Of a stretch of DNA of 16,855 nucleotides, positions 8,709 through 15,631 are shown piece by piece; within the stretch, counting starts at the first letter, position 1, and the number at the start of each line of letters is the position of its first letter. Below the pieces are notes generated by a model. That model saw only the letters and a program-made list of their open reading frames with translations, did not search any database and was not told where the DNA came from. The stretch is from assembly GCA_029052085.1 (NCBI GenBank), contig JAIDJS010000161.1:1-16855 (forward strand), read 5' to 3'. A program made the translations under genes and the position numbers. Origin of the DNA: Eubacterium sp. (GTDB lineage: Bacteria; Bacillota; Clostridia; Oscillospirales; Acutalibacteraceae).

Positions 8709-10181
8709 TTGTCAAACACAGACACTAAGGAAATACGCTATGTCGGCGTAAAAGAGAACCTTGCCTATGGTTTTGCCAATGCAGGTCAGGTTTTCGGCTA
8801 TAATCTTGTTGCAGGCGGCTACCTTTCGTTGTTTTTTACAAAGGTTTTCGGAATTCCGGCAGCTGCAGTTTCAACAATGATTTTATTTTTGGGTATATGG
8901 GATGCAATTAATGATCCTCTTATGGGAAGCATTATTGATAAAACAAGAACACGCTATGGTAAGCTGCGTCCGTTTCTTATTCTGGTTCCGCTTCCGTTGT
9001 CTATTACAACTATAATGCTTTTTGCGGGTCCTGAAATTCTTGCAGATACAAAATCAACAACAATAAAAATCATTTATATGTACATTTCCTATTTTATCTG
9101 GGAATTTTTCTATACGCTTGGCGATGTGCCTTTCTGGAGCTTAAGTACGGCTATTTCGCCGAATCCGAATGACAGAACAAGGGCTATTTCATCAGCAAGA
9201 TTTATTTCAAGTATCATCGGCGGTTTGTCTACAATGTTCCTTGTTGTTATGATGGATTTAAGCAACAGCGGAAAATGGAAGCTTACGCTTTCGCAGGATT
9301 TCCTTATTCTTGCAATTATTGCAGGCACGTTTGGTATGGGCTTGTTCTCTCTTGCAGGCTGGAAAACAAAAGAAAGAGTTGTTCAGACTGTTAAAGAGCC
9401 TTCTGTTTTAGATGGCTTCAAGGTGCTGTTTAAGAATAAGCCGCTTATGCTGATTATCGTTTCAAACCTTATAGGAACGCTTGGCGGTTTGGCAGGTGTT
9501 TTCCAGACATATTATTATTCAGAGGTACTTAATCTTAATTCAGCAGTAATCTGGATTAATCTTCCGGGAACGATTTTCGGCTTCCTTACATATCTTCTTA
9601 TTCCAAAGCTCAAGAAAAAGTTTGATAACAGGCAGATTGTTATTCTCAATTTAACCTGCCGTATGATAACTGCCGTGCTTGTTTTTGTTCTTGGTCTGAA
9701 ATTCTATAATTCTAATGTTCTTGTTGTTTCCATTCTTCTTATGGTTCAGAATTTCATTTTCAGCTTCTTTAACACAATCAATATGGTTATCCCAACGGAA
9801 ATGATTGGTGATACAGTTGATTATATGGAATGGAAAACAGGCGAAAGAAACGAAGGCGTAAGCTTCTCTGTTTTAACCTTCCTCGGTAAGCTTACAGGCT
9901 CAGTTTCAACCTCTATCGGAACTGCGCTTCTTCCTCTTATCGGACTTAGCTTTGTTAAGGTTTCGGCTACGGAAACAATGGCGGTAAAGGGTGATCATAC
10001 TGATTTGTGGATTTGGGCTCTTTATATTCTTGTTCCGCATATGTTAAGTTTACTTTCTGTTATTCCGTATCTTTTCTATGATTTAAGAGGAGAAAAGCTT
10101 GCCCAGATTCGTTCTGATTTGAAAGAAAGAAGGGAAGAAGTATCAAGACAGGTATCAGAGGAGGTTGCTGAAAATGAGTAA
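8709..10181 (+). CDS. GPH-family sugar:cation symporter (MelB/XynP-like)
   Basis: This 490-residue, roughly 12-helix membrane protein belongs to the glycoside-pentoside-hexuronide:cation symporters. Family marks are WDAINDPLMGSIIDKTRTR with GKLRPF, the GDVPFWSL loop, and DTVDYMEWKTGERNEGVSF late in the protein. Asp65 and Asp69 align with the cation-binding Asp55 and Asp59 of E. coli MelB, so coupling to sodium or protons is likely. The start is TTG at 8709, set by a strong GGAGGG site (8696-8701). It heads an operon with a zinc-ribbon membrane protein and GH43, so the cargo is probably a short plant-derived oligosaccharide containing xylose or arabinose, but the exact sugar cannot be read from the sequence. 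Confidence 0.9.
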   Translation: MSNTDTKEIRYVGVKENLAYGFANAGQVFGYNLVAGGYLSLFFTKVFGIPAAAVSTMILFLGIWDAINDPLMGSIIDKTRTRYGKLRPFLILVPLPLSITTIMLFAGPEILADTKSTTIKIIYMYISYFIWEFFYTLGDVPFWSLSTAISPNPNDRTRAISSARFISSIIGGLSTMFLVVMMDLSNSGKWKLTLSQDFLILAIIAGTFGMGLFSLAGWKTKERVVQTVKEPSVLDGFKVLFKNKPLMLIIVSNLIGTLGGLAGVFQTYYYSEVLNLNSAVIWINLPGTIFGFLTYLLIPKLKKKFDNRQIVILNLTCRMITAVLVFVLGLKFYNSNVLVVSILLMVQNFIFSFFNTINMVIPTEMIGDTVDYMEWKTGERNEGVSFSVLTFLGKLTGSVSTSIGTALLPLIGLSFVKVSATETMAVKGDHTDLWIWALYILVPHMLSLLSVIPYLFYDLRGEKLAQIRSDLKERREEVSRQVSEEVAENE

Positions 10182-10782
10182 TTGCCCAAAATGTAATAAG
10201 AAAATAGGTCCGTTTTATTTTAAGCAGAATTGCCCGCATTGCAAGGCAAATTTAATGTATTATGATTTTGATAATCGTTTAAAGGAAGATGCCGCTCTTG
10301 CTGAAAAAGAGTGGAACGCTGTTGGTAAGATTGCAGACGGAATAAAAGCTTCATCTATCGGCTCTCTTCCTGCAATCGCAAGGCTGATTATGTTTATAGC
10401 ACCTGTTGTTGCTCTTCTTATGCCAACCTTCAAAATGAATGGCAATACGATAAATCTTATTTCAATGATAAAGCAGGTAATGGCATCAGCTTCTGATGTT
10501 TTCGGAAATAAGGCAATGCTGTTTGCATTGGTTACCTTTGCAGTGGCAATTGTATTTGCTCTTGTTAATCTTGTTGTTTCGCTGTTTTCATTTACGAAAA
10601 ACGGATTAATCAGAAATATCATTTTCACTGTAATTGGTGTAATTGCTTTTGCGGGTGTTGCTATTGTTGCTGCAGAGGCAGGTGCAGCAATCATTCTGTT
10701 TGGTGGGTTTTATGTGGCTGTTGCACTTATGCTTGTTCAGGTTTCGCTGCACAGAGCCGTTAATAAAAAGTTTGAAAGATGA
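10174..10782 (+). CDS. Zinc-ribbon membrane protein of unknown function
   Basis: I do not recognise a characterised family. The 202-residue protein starts with a zinc ribbon (CPKC at 4-7 and CPHC at 20-23), then a charged linker (about 30-60) and about four membrane helices (roughly 68-85, 115-138, 148-166, 170-190) with a short basic tail. I use the ATG at 10174, preceded by AGAGGAGG; an upstream TTG at 10165 is less likely. Its start overlaps the transporter by 8 bp and its stop overlaps the GH43 start (ATGA), so all three are translationally coupled. A helper or sensor role for the transporter is possible but unproven. Confidence 0.75.
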   Translation: MSNCPKCNKKIGPFYFKQNCPHCKANLMYYDFDNRLKEDAALAEKEWNAVGKIADGIKASSIGSLPAIARLIMFIAPVVALLMPTFKMNGNTINLISMIKQVMASASDVFGNKAMLFALVTFAVAIVFALVNLVVSLFSFTKNGLIRNIIFTVIGVIAFAGVAIVAAEAGAAIILFGGFYVAVALMLVQVSLHRAVNKKFER

Positions 10783-11639
10783 ACGCTATGCATTTAATTG
10801 ATATTAATATAAGAGATCCGTTTGTGCTTTTTGAAAATGGCATGTACTATCTTTATGGTACAAGGGCAAAGAATTTTGGCTGTAAAACGGGTGGCTTTGA
10901 TGTTTATACCTCTGATAATCTTGTTGATTGGAGCAGTCCTTCGGAATGCTTTTCTTCAGTTCAGTATGGCTTCAATAATGAGGTCAATTGGGCGCCGGAG
11001 GTTCATAAATATAAGGGTGCTTATTATATGCTTGCAACCTTTACAAAAGAGAATGGCTTAAGAGGAACTTTTGCTCTTAAGGCAGACAGTCCGCTTGGTC
11101 CGTTTGTTCCGCATAGTAAAAAGGCTTTAACGCCTGATGAATGGGAATGCCTGGACGGAACGCTTTATATTGATAAAAACAATAATCCTTATCTTGTGTT
11201 CTGCCATGAGCATACGCAGATTATTGACGGAGCAATGTGTTATGTTCGCTTAAGTGATGATTTAAGTGAATCGGTGTCCGATCCGGTAACGATGTTCAGT
11301 GCTTCCTCTCCGTATTATATTGAAAAAAAGGCGGATGGCGAGCATTATATTACAGACGGCCCGTTTATGTACCGAACAACAAACGGTGATTTGCTGATGA
11401 TCTGGTCTACATTTATTCATCATAAATATGCGCAGTGCCTTGCGAAATCAGATAACGGCGAAATAGACGGAAGCTTTGTCCATCTTCCTCCGCTGATTAC
11501 AGATGACGGCGGCCACGGAATGCTCTTTGATGGCAAAGAGGGGCTAATGCTTACCTTCCATACACCGAATCAAACGGGTTTTGAACGCCCAACCTTTAGG
11601 AGAATTCGGGATACGGGCCGTTCAATTGAAATTGTATAA
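10779..11639 (+). CDS. GH43-family glycoside hydrolase, cytoplasmic
   Basis: The 286-residue protein is a single five-bladed beta-propeller domain with no signal peptide or carbohydrate-binding module. The catalytic base is Asp13 in NIRDPFVLFENGMYYLYGT. The supporting aspartate is Asp126 in ECLDGTLY. The general-acid position lies in YITDGPFMYRT, where Asp193 stands where many GH43 enzymes have glutamate; this TDGPF form is one I recall from a branch of GH43-like proteins. GH43 members act on arabino- and xylo-oligosaccharides. Cytoplasmic location and the adjoining symporter suggest it trims imported oligosaccharides. ATG at 10788 is an alternative start. Confidence 0.88.
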   Translation: MNAMHLIDINIRDPFVLFENGMYYLYGTRAKNFGCKTGGFDVYTSDNLVDWSSPSECFSSVQYGFNNEVNWAPEVHKYKGAYYMLATFTKENGLRGTFALKADSPLGPFVPHSKKALTPDEWECLDGTLYIDKNNNPYLVFCHEHTQIIDGAMCYVRLSDDLSESVSDPVTMFSASSPYYIEKKADGEHYITDGPFMYRTTNGDLLMIWSTFIHHKYAQCLAKSDNGEIDGSFVHLPPLITDDGGHGMLFDGKEGLMLTFHTPNQTGFERPTFRRIRDTGRSIEIV

Positions 11640-11643
11640 AACT

Positions 11644-11671
11644 AAGGAGCAGCTTTTGGCTGCTCCTTTTT
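11644..11671 (+). terminator. Intrinsic terminator after GH43
   Basis: GGAGCAGC (11646-11653) pairs with GCTGCTCC (11659-11666), extended by two A-T pairs and followed by a T run. It separates the GPH-GH43 operon from the GH3 gene. Confidence 0.9.
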
Positions 11672-11723
11672 GTTAAATTACCGATAATTCTGTCAATTTA
11701 CCTGCCTATGTATGAAGTAAATC

Positions 11724-11755
11724 TTTACTATCGTATTGATTTATGTTAGTATAAA
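11724..11755 (+). promoter_or_regulatory. Possible GH3 promoter
   Basis: TATAAA at 11750-11755 is a plausible -10 about 24 bp before the GH3 ATG. The only -35-like sequence (TTTACT, 11724-11729) is 20 bp away, longer than ideal. I saw no clear catabolite-repression palindrome here. Confidence 0.35.
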
Positions 11756-11778
11756 TCTAAATAAGAAAGGGTGATTTT

Positions 11779-14223
11779 ATGTCTTTAAAAACAAAAGTAA
11801 TCAATGGTGTTACTATGCTTGTTTCCAAGGTTACGGGCTTATCACAGGATAGTGCGGCAGACAGAGAAAAGATGCTGAAGATTATCACTCCCGGTATGCC
11901 GGAGGTTTTAAGAAAGGCAGCGGCAGAGGGTGCTGTTCTTCTGAAGAATGATAATGCGCTTCCGCTTGAAAACGGTACAGCGGTGTCTGTTTTCGGAAGA
12001 AATCAGCTTGAATGGTTCAATACGGGCTATGGCTCAGGCGGAGATGTTAATAATCCGTATGCCGTAAGTCTTATTGAGGGTTTGAAAAACTGTAAAGGCG
12101 TAGTGCTTAACACAGAACTTCTTGAGATTTATAAGGAATGGCACGAAAGTCATCCGATAGATCATGGATTCTGGGGTCATTGGCCACGCTGTTTCCCTGA
12201 AATGCCTGTTGATGACGGTCTTGTTAAAAGAGCGGCTGAGGTTTCTGATTATGCTGTTTTTACAATCGGCAGATCATCAGGAGAGGACAGAGAAAACGCT
12301 CTGATTAAGGGAAGCTTCTATCTTACGAATGATGAAAAAAATATTCTTTCTCTTCTTACAAAGTATTTTAAGAAAACGATTGTTCTTCTGAATATCGGCA
12401 GTGTGATTGATTTAAGCTTTATAAACGAATATAACGGAAAAATCAGTGCCGCCCTTGTTGTATGGCAGGGCGGAATGGAAAGCGGCAATGCCGTAGCGGA
12501 TATCCTTTCCGGCGCCGTTACGCCGTCAGGCAAATTGACGGATACGGTTGCAAAAAGCTATGAGGATTATCCGTCTGCTAATTCTTTCGGTGCAAAGAAA
12601 TTCAATAATTATGAAGAGGATATTTATGTAGGCTATCGCTGGTTTGAAACCTTTTATCCCGAAAATGTGCTTTATCCGTTCGGCTTCGGTTTGTCCTATA
12701 CGGATTTTGATATAAAGTGCAATTCGGTTGATGCGGATGAAAACGGTTTTGAATTCAATGTAACCGTTAAAAATATCGGCGAAAGGTTCAGCGGCAAAGA
12801 GGTTGTTCAGATTTATGCCGAAAAGCCCTGCGGTGTTCTCGGCAATCCGTCCAGAATTCTTGCCAGCTTTGCAAAAACAAAGAATCTTGCTCCGAATGAA
12901 GAAGAGGAAATGACTGTATTTGTCTCTATTGAACGTCTTTCCTCGTATGATGATAAGGGCGAAACGGGCAATAAATCTGCATATGTTATTGAAAAGGGTG
13001 CTTACAATTTCTATGTAGGCAACAGTGTAAGAGCAGCCGAGCTTGCCTATACATATTATCAGGCTGAAACCGCTGTTTACGAGCAGCTGAAGGAAGCTTC
13101 TGCGCCAACAAACAGCTTTGATATCTATACCTGTGCGGAGAAAGACGGCAAGCGGGTTTTGGCAAAGAAGCCTGTAAGCACAAAGACAACGAACCTTAAA
13201 AACATTATTCTTACCAATCTTCCGAAAGGTGTTGATTACTCGGGCGATAAGGGCTATAAGCTTTCCGATGTTAAATCGGGAAAAGTTTCAATGGATGCTT
13301 TCGTTGCTCAGCTTGATCTTGATGAGCTTGAGGCAATCAGCCGTGGTGCATATGTTATGGGTCATCCTCTTGGAGCAGAGGGCAACGCAGGTGTGTTCGG
13401 CGGTGTTCTTCCGTCGCTTCGTGAAAAGGGAGTTCCTGCCGTTACTACAACGGACGGTCCGTCGGGTATCCGCCTTAAAGCAAGCTGCTCCTTAATCCCT
13501 GTAGGAACGCTTCTTGCCTGCACCTTTGATGAACAGCTTGTTGAAGAGCTGTATGCCAAGGTGGGCGAAGAAATGGTAGACAGAGGAAGCGATGTTCTTC
13601 TTGCTCCCGGTATGAATATTCATAGAAATCCGCTTTGCGGAAGAAACTTTGAGTATTTTTCCGAAGATCCGTTTGTTTCGGGTAAAATTGCGGCTGCGGC
13701 AATCAGGGGTATACAGAAAAACGGCGTTTCTGCCTGTCCTAAGCATTTTGCCTGCAACAATCAGGAATATAAGAGGAATTCAAACAGCTCAAATGTTTCG
13801 GAAAGAGCGCTTCGTGAAATTTATTTAAAGGGCTTTGAAATCTGCGTTAAGGAAGCGGAGCCTTGGAATATAATGACCTCCTATAACAGAATAAACGGCG
13901 TTTTCGGTCATTATAATTATGAGCTTTGCAGATCCATTCTTCGTGATGAATGGGGCTTTGACGGCTGTATTATGACCGATTGGTGGATGCAGTACAGAAA
14001 ATCTCCTGAATTCCCGAATATTAAGGATAATGCGTATCGTGTTCGCGGCTGCGTGGATGTGCTTATGCCGGGCGGCAAAAGGGTAGGCAAGCAGAAAAGC
14101 GATGGTACGCTTCTTAAAACCTACGGCAGGGAAGACGGCATAACGCTGGGCGAAATGCAGTATTGCGCAAAGAATGTGCTGAACTTTGCAATGAACTCAA
14201 AGGCTATGGATAGAATGAAATAA
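11779..14223 (+). CDS. GH3 beta-glycosidase with permuted domain order
   Basis: The 814-residue enzyme hydrolyses terminal beta-linked sugars (beta-glucosidase or beta-xylosidase type). The alpha/beta-sandwich domain that is normally second comes first (about 35-215) and carries RSSGEDRE, whose Glu169 is the likely acid/base. A fibronectin-like domain follows (about 320-420), and the TIM barrel comes last (about 510-800) with TTTDGPSGIR, CPKHFACNNQE and the nucleophile Asp734 in MTDWW. This reversed order is known from Ruminococcus albus and Butyrivibrio fibrisolvens beta-glucosidases. There is no signal peptide, so it acts inside the cell on imported oligosaccharides. It has a good ribosome site (AGAAAGGGTG) and is transcribed apart from the GH43 operon. 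Confidence 0.93.
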   Translation: MSLKTKVINGVTMLVSKVTGLSQDSAADREKMLKIITPGMPEVLRKAAAEGAVLLKNDNALPLENGTAVSVFGRNQLEWFNTGYGSGGDVNNPYAVSLIEGLKNCKGVVLNTELLEIYKEWHESHPIDHGFWGHWPRCFPEMPVDDGLVKRAAEVSDYAVFTIGRSSGEDRENALIKGSFYLTNDEKNILSLLTKYFKKTIVLLNIGSVIDLSFINEYNGKISAALVVWQGGMESGNAVADILSGAVTPSGKLTDTVAKSYEDYPSANSFGAKKFNNYEEDIYVGYRWFETFYPENVLYPFGFGLSYTDFDIKCNSVDADENGFEFNVTVKNIGERFSGKEVVQIYAEKPCGVLGNPSRILASFAKTKNLAPNEEEEMTVFVSIERLSSYDDKGETGNKSAYVIEKGAYNFYVGNSVRAAELAYTYYQAETAVYEQLKEASAPTNSFDIYTCAEKDGKRVLAKKPVSTKTTNLKNIILTNLPKGVDYSGDKGYKLSDVKSGKVSMDAFVAQLDLDELEAISRGAYVMGHPLGAEGNAGVFGGVLPSLREKGVPAVTTTDGPSGIRLKASCSLIPVGTLLACTFDEQLVEELYAKVGEEMVDRGSDVLLAPGMNIHRNPLCGRNFEYFSEDPFVSGKIAAAAIRGIQKNGVSACPKHFACNNQEYKRNSNSSNVSERALREIYLKGFEICVKEAEPWNIMTSYNRINGVFGHYNYELCRSILRDEWGFDGCIMTDWWMQYRKSPEFPNIKDNAYRVRGCVDVLMPGGKRVGKQKSDGTLLKTYGREDGITLGEMQYCAKNVLNFAMNSKAMDRMK

Positions 14224-14229
14224 TGAATA

Positions 14230-14299
14230 CGGAGGGTTTTCTTATGGAATCCCTCCGAGTGCTTTGCACCACCTCCCTTTAACAAGGGAGGCTTTTTTT
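14230..14299 (+). repeat. Three-hairpin intergenic element ending in a terminator
   Basis: Three perfect hairpins stand in a row: CGGAGGG/CCCTCCG (14230-14236 with 14251-14257), GTGC-TTT-GCAC (14259-14269), and CCTCCCTT/AAGGGAGG (14272-14279 with 14284-14291) followed by seven Ts. The last is a strong intrinsic terminator for GH3. The compound layout resembles palindromic elements dispersed in gut Clostridia genomes as I recall them; only one copy is in this window, so repetitiveness is inferred. Confidence 0.6.
14272..14299 (+). terminator. Intrinsic terminator after GH3
   Basis: An 8-bp GC-rich stem with a TAAC loop is followed after one base by seven Ts. It is the third hairpin of the element above. 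Confidence 0.9.
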
Positions 14300-14316
14300 G
14301 TAGAGATGCGTTTATA

Positions 14317-14345
14317 TTGACTTTAAAATCTAATAATGCTATACT
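14317..14345 (+). promoter_or_regulatory. Consensus promoter of the structured RNA
   Basis: TTGACT (14317-14322) and TATACT (14340-14345) are separated by exactly 17 bp. Predicted initiation is at about 14352, the first base of the closing stem of the RNA below. Confidence 0.75.
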
Positions 14346-14351
14346 AAATTT

Positions 14352-14508
14352 GCCAAACAAATTCAATAATTAGATGATACAGCAAGTATTTTTAACATTG
14401 TTAAAAATGCGTGCTTTATTTCCACTTGCTTGTATTGGTCTAATTGGAATTTGTTTGGCGACAGTAGAGGCGCGCATTTTATTGCACAGCTTCGGCTGTG
14501 CATTTTTT
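14352..14508 (+). ncRNA. Candidate structured, possibly pseudoknotted RNA (about 157 nt)
   Basis: The predicted transcript folds into one long rod. P1 is 13 perfect pairs (14352-14364 with 14447-14459). P2 is 7 pairs (14368-14374 with 14439-14445). P3 is 11 pairs with one bulge (14377-14387 with 14424-14435). P4 is a 9-bp hairpin (14388-14396 with 14400-14408). The single strand GCGTGC (14409-14414) can pair with GCGCGC (14470-14475) outside P1, making a pseudoknot. A UUCG-capped terminator ends the RNA. I could not match it to 6S, SRP, T-box or a riboswitch class I know. It may be a leader controlling the nuclease gene 22 bp downstream, or a free small RNA. Confidence 0.6.
14483..14508 (+). 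terminator. UUCG-loop intrinsic terminator/attenuator
   Basis: TGCACAGC (14483-14490) and GCTGTGCA (14495-14502) pair around TTCG, an extra-stable tetraloop, and six Ts follow. It lies between the RNA promoter and the nuclease gene, so expression of that gene must depend on read-through or on an unseen promoter. Confidence 0.9.
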
Positions 14509-14529
14509 AATGTTGGGAATCATCTGAAT

Positions 14530-14904
14530 ATGGCTGTTTTTTTGATTGATTATGAAAATGAAAGCGGAAGTGTGCTGGAGGGGATATCTCTTCTCGGTCT
14601 GAAAAGAAATGATGAAATTATATTTTTTTACAGTAAAAATGCCGCTCATTTAACAATGGATTTGCATAAGGAGCTGGAAAGTATGCAGGTGAAGAAGCTT
14701 TATGTAGAGGTTGAAGTAGGCAGAAAGAATGCGCTTGATTTTCAGCTTGTATCTTATCTTGGTGCCTGTATCAAAGAGTATCCCGGCAAGAAATATTATA
14801 TTGTTTCAAAAGACGGCGGCTTTAATTGTGTATGCAGATTCTGGGCTAAAAGAAAGATTGATGTTAAGCGCATAGATAGCCTTTGCTATTATATAAAGGA
14901 TTGA
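14530..14904 (+). CDS. Small NYN/PIN-like domain protein, putative nuclease
   Basis: The 124-residue protein is a compact PIN-like domain of the NYN type. It starts MAVFLIDYENESG (Asp7, Glu9), continues with KNALDFQLVSYLG (Asp70) and KYYIVSKDGGFNCV (Asp95), the spaced acidic residues expected of a metal-dependent RNase site. I recall similar LIDYEN proteins in many Firmicutes; to my knowledge their targets are not established. A longer frame open back to 14374 is rejected because it crosses the structured RNA and terminator and has no family similarity. The ribosome site is weak (GGGA, 14515-14518). It directly follows the attenuator-like RNA, which suggests its synthesis is kept low or conditional. 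Confidence 0.78.
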   Translation: MAVFLIDYENESGSVLEGISLLGLKRNDEIIFFYSKNAAHLTMDLHKELESMQVKKLYVEVEVGRKNALDFQLVSYLGACIKEYPGKKYYIVSKDGGFNCVCRFWAKRKIDVKRIDSLCYYIKD

Positions 14905-14930
14905 TTTTCCCCAACTCAACCAACAGTATG

Positions 14931-14959
14931 TTTACTTATCATTGCTCTGAGGATAATAT
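14931..14959 (+). promoter_or_regulatory. Possible promoter of the XRE gene
   Basis: TTTACT (14931-14936) and TAATAT (14954-14959) are 17 bp apart; GATAAT at 14952-14957 is an alternative -10 at 15 bp. No terminator was seen between the NYN gene and this point, so co-transcription is also possible. Confidence 0.4.
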
Positions 14960-14981
14960 AAGTATTGAAGGAGGCAACAAT

Positions 14982-15593
14982 ATGAACAATTTAAAAATCG
15001 GCAAATTTATAGCGGAGTGCCGTAAAGAAAAATGCTTTACACAGGCGCAGCTTGCCGAAATGCTGAATATTACGGACAGGGCAGTGTCTAAATGGGAAAC
15101 AGGGAAATCTATGCCCGATGTTTCCATAATGCTTGAATTGTGCAGTATATTGGGCATAAGTGTAAATGAACTGTTGAATGGAGAAAGGCTTGATATGAAA
15201 GAATATAATGAAAAGGCTGAAAAGCTATTGCTTGAAATGGCAAGGAAAGAAGAACAGAATAATAAAAGGCTGCTTATGTATGAAAATGTTATTGGTATTT
15301 TAACCACTGCAGCATTCCTTATTACAATAGCGGCGGCTGTTTTTATAAATATGGAATTATACTTTAGAGTGCCGTTATTTATAATCGCTTTTGTTATACT
15401 GATTACAGGTGTGGTTTTTGCTTTAAAGATTGAAACAGAGGCGGGCTATTATGAATGTAAGCATTGTAAGCACAGATATGTACCTGAATTCAAATCTGTA
15501 TTTTTTGCAATGCACAATGGCAGAGCAAGATATTTAAAATGCCCGAAATGTCATAAGCGCTCAATGAATAAAAAGGTTATAACGAAGGAATAA
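14982..15593 (+). CDS. XRE-family regulator with two membrane helices and zinc ribbon
   Basis: The 203-residue protein has an N-terminal helix-turn-helix of the Cro/C1 type (residues about 5-66; TQAQLAEMLNITDRAVSKWE), a charged linker, two membrane helices (about 103-124 and 128-148) and a C-terminal zinc ribbon (Cys159, Cys162, Cys187, Cys190). Both ends should face the cytoplasm, so this is a membrane-tethered DNA-binding protein. The start is the ATG at 14982, set by GAAGGAGG (14967-14974); the frame is open further upstream to 14883 but that part overlaps the previous gene. Proteins of this layout are common in Clostridia; the signal and target here are unknown. Confidence 0.88.
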   Translation: MNNLKIGKFIAECRKEKCFTQAQLAEMLNITDRAVSKWETGKSMPDVSIMLELCSILGISVNELLNGERLDMKEYNEKAEKLLLEMARKEEQNNKRLLMYENVIGILTTAAFLITIAAAVFINMELYFRVPLFIIAFVILITGVVFALKIETEAGYYECKHCKHRYVPEFKSVFFAMHNGRARYLKCPKCHKRSMNKKVITKE

Positions 15594-15623
15594 AAAATGG
15601 TCACAGGCTTAACGCCTGTGCCC
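15592..15623 (-). terminator. Intrinsic terminator of the metallophosphatase gene
   Basis: CACAGGC (15602-15608) and GCCTGTG (15614-15620) pair, extended by two outer G-C pairs across one mismatch. On the minus strand a T run (15597-15592) follows. On the plus strand the T run is poor, so it serves mainly the minus-strand gene, though it sits between two convergent genes. Confidence 0.75.
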
Positions 15624-15631
15624 GTTTCATA

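Noticed and set aside
13229..13495. Other-frame open frames inside the GH3 gene (both strands)
   Set aside because: Low-complexity shadow translations with no recognisable domains, inside a gene with intact catalytic motifs.
14352..14459. Long inverted repeat read as a MITE or other transposable palindrome
   Set aside because: No target-site duplication is visible at the edges, and the left end coincides with a predicted transcription start; an RNA structure explains it better. Not fully excluded without a genome-wide copy count.
14352..14508. 6S RNA, SRP RNA, T-box or a known riboswitch
   Set aside because: I see none of the conserved sequence blocks of these classes (for example no T-box AGGGTGGNACCGCG motif and no SRP GGTAG-type loop), but a covariance search would be the real test.
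14374..14529. N-terminal extension of the NYN/PIN-like protein (open frame back to 14374)
   Set aside because: The extension overlaps the structured RNA and a perfect terminator, has no ribosome site, and the family-like sequence starts exactly at MAVFLIDYEN (14530).
14317..14904. Classical type III toxin-antitoxin locus
   Set aside because: No tandem repeats in the RNA and the protein is NYN/PIN-like rather than ToxN-like; only the layout is similar.
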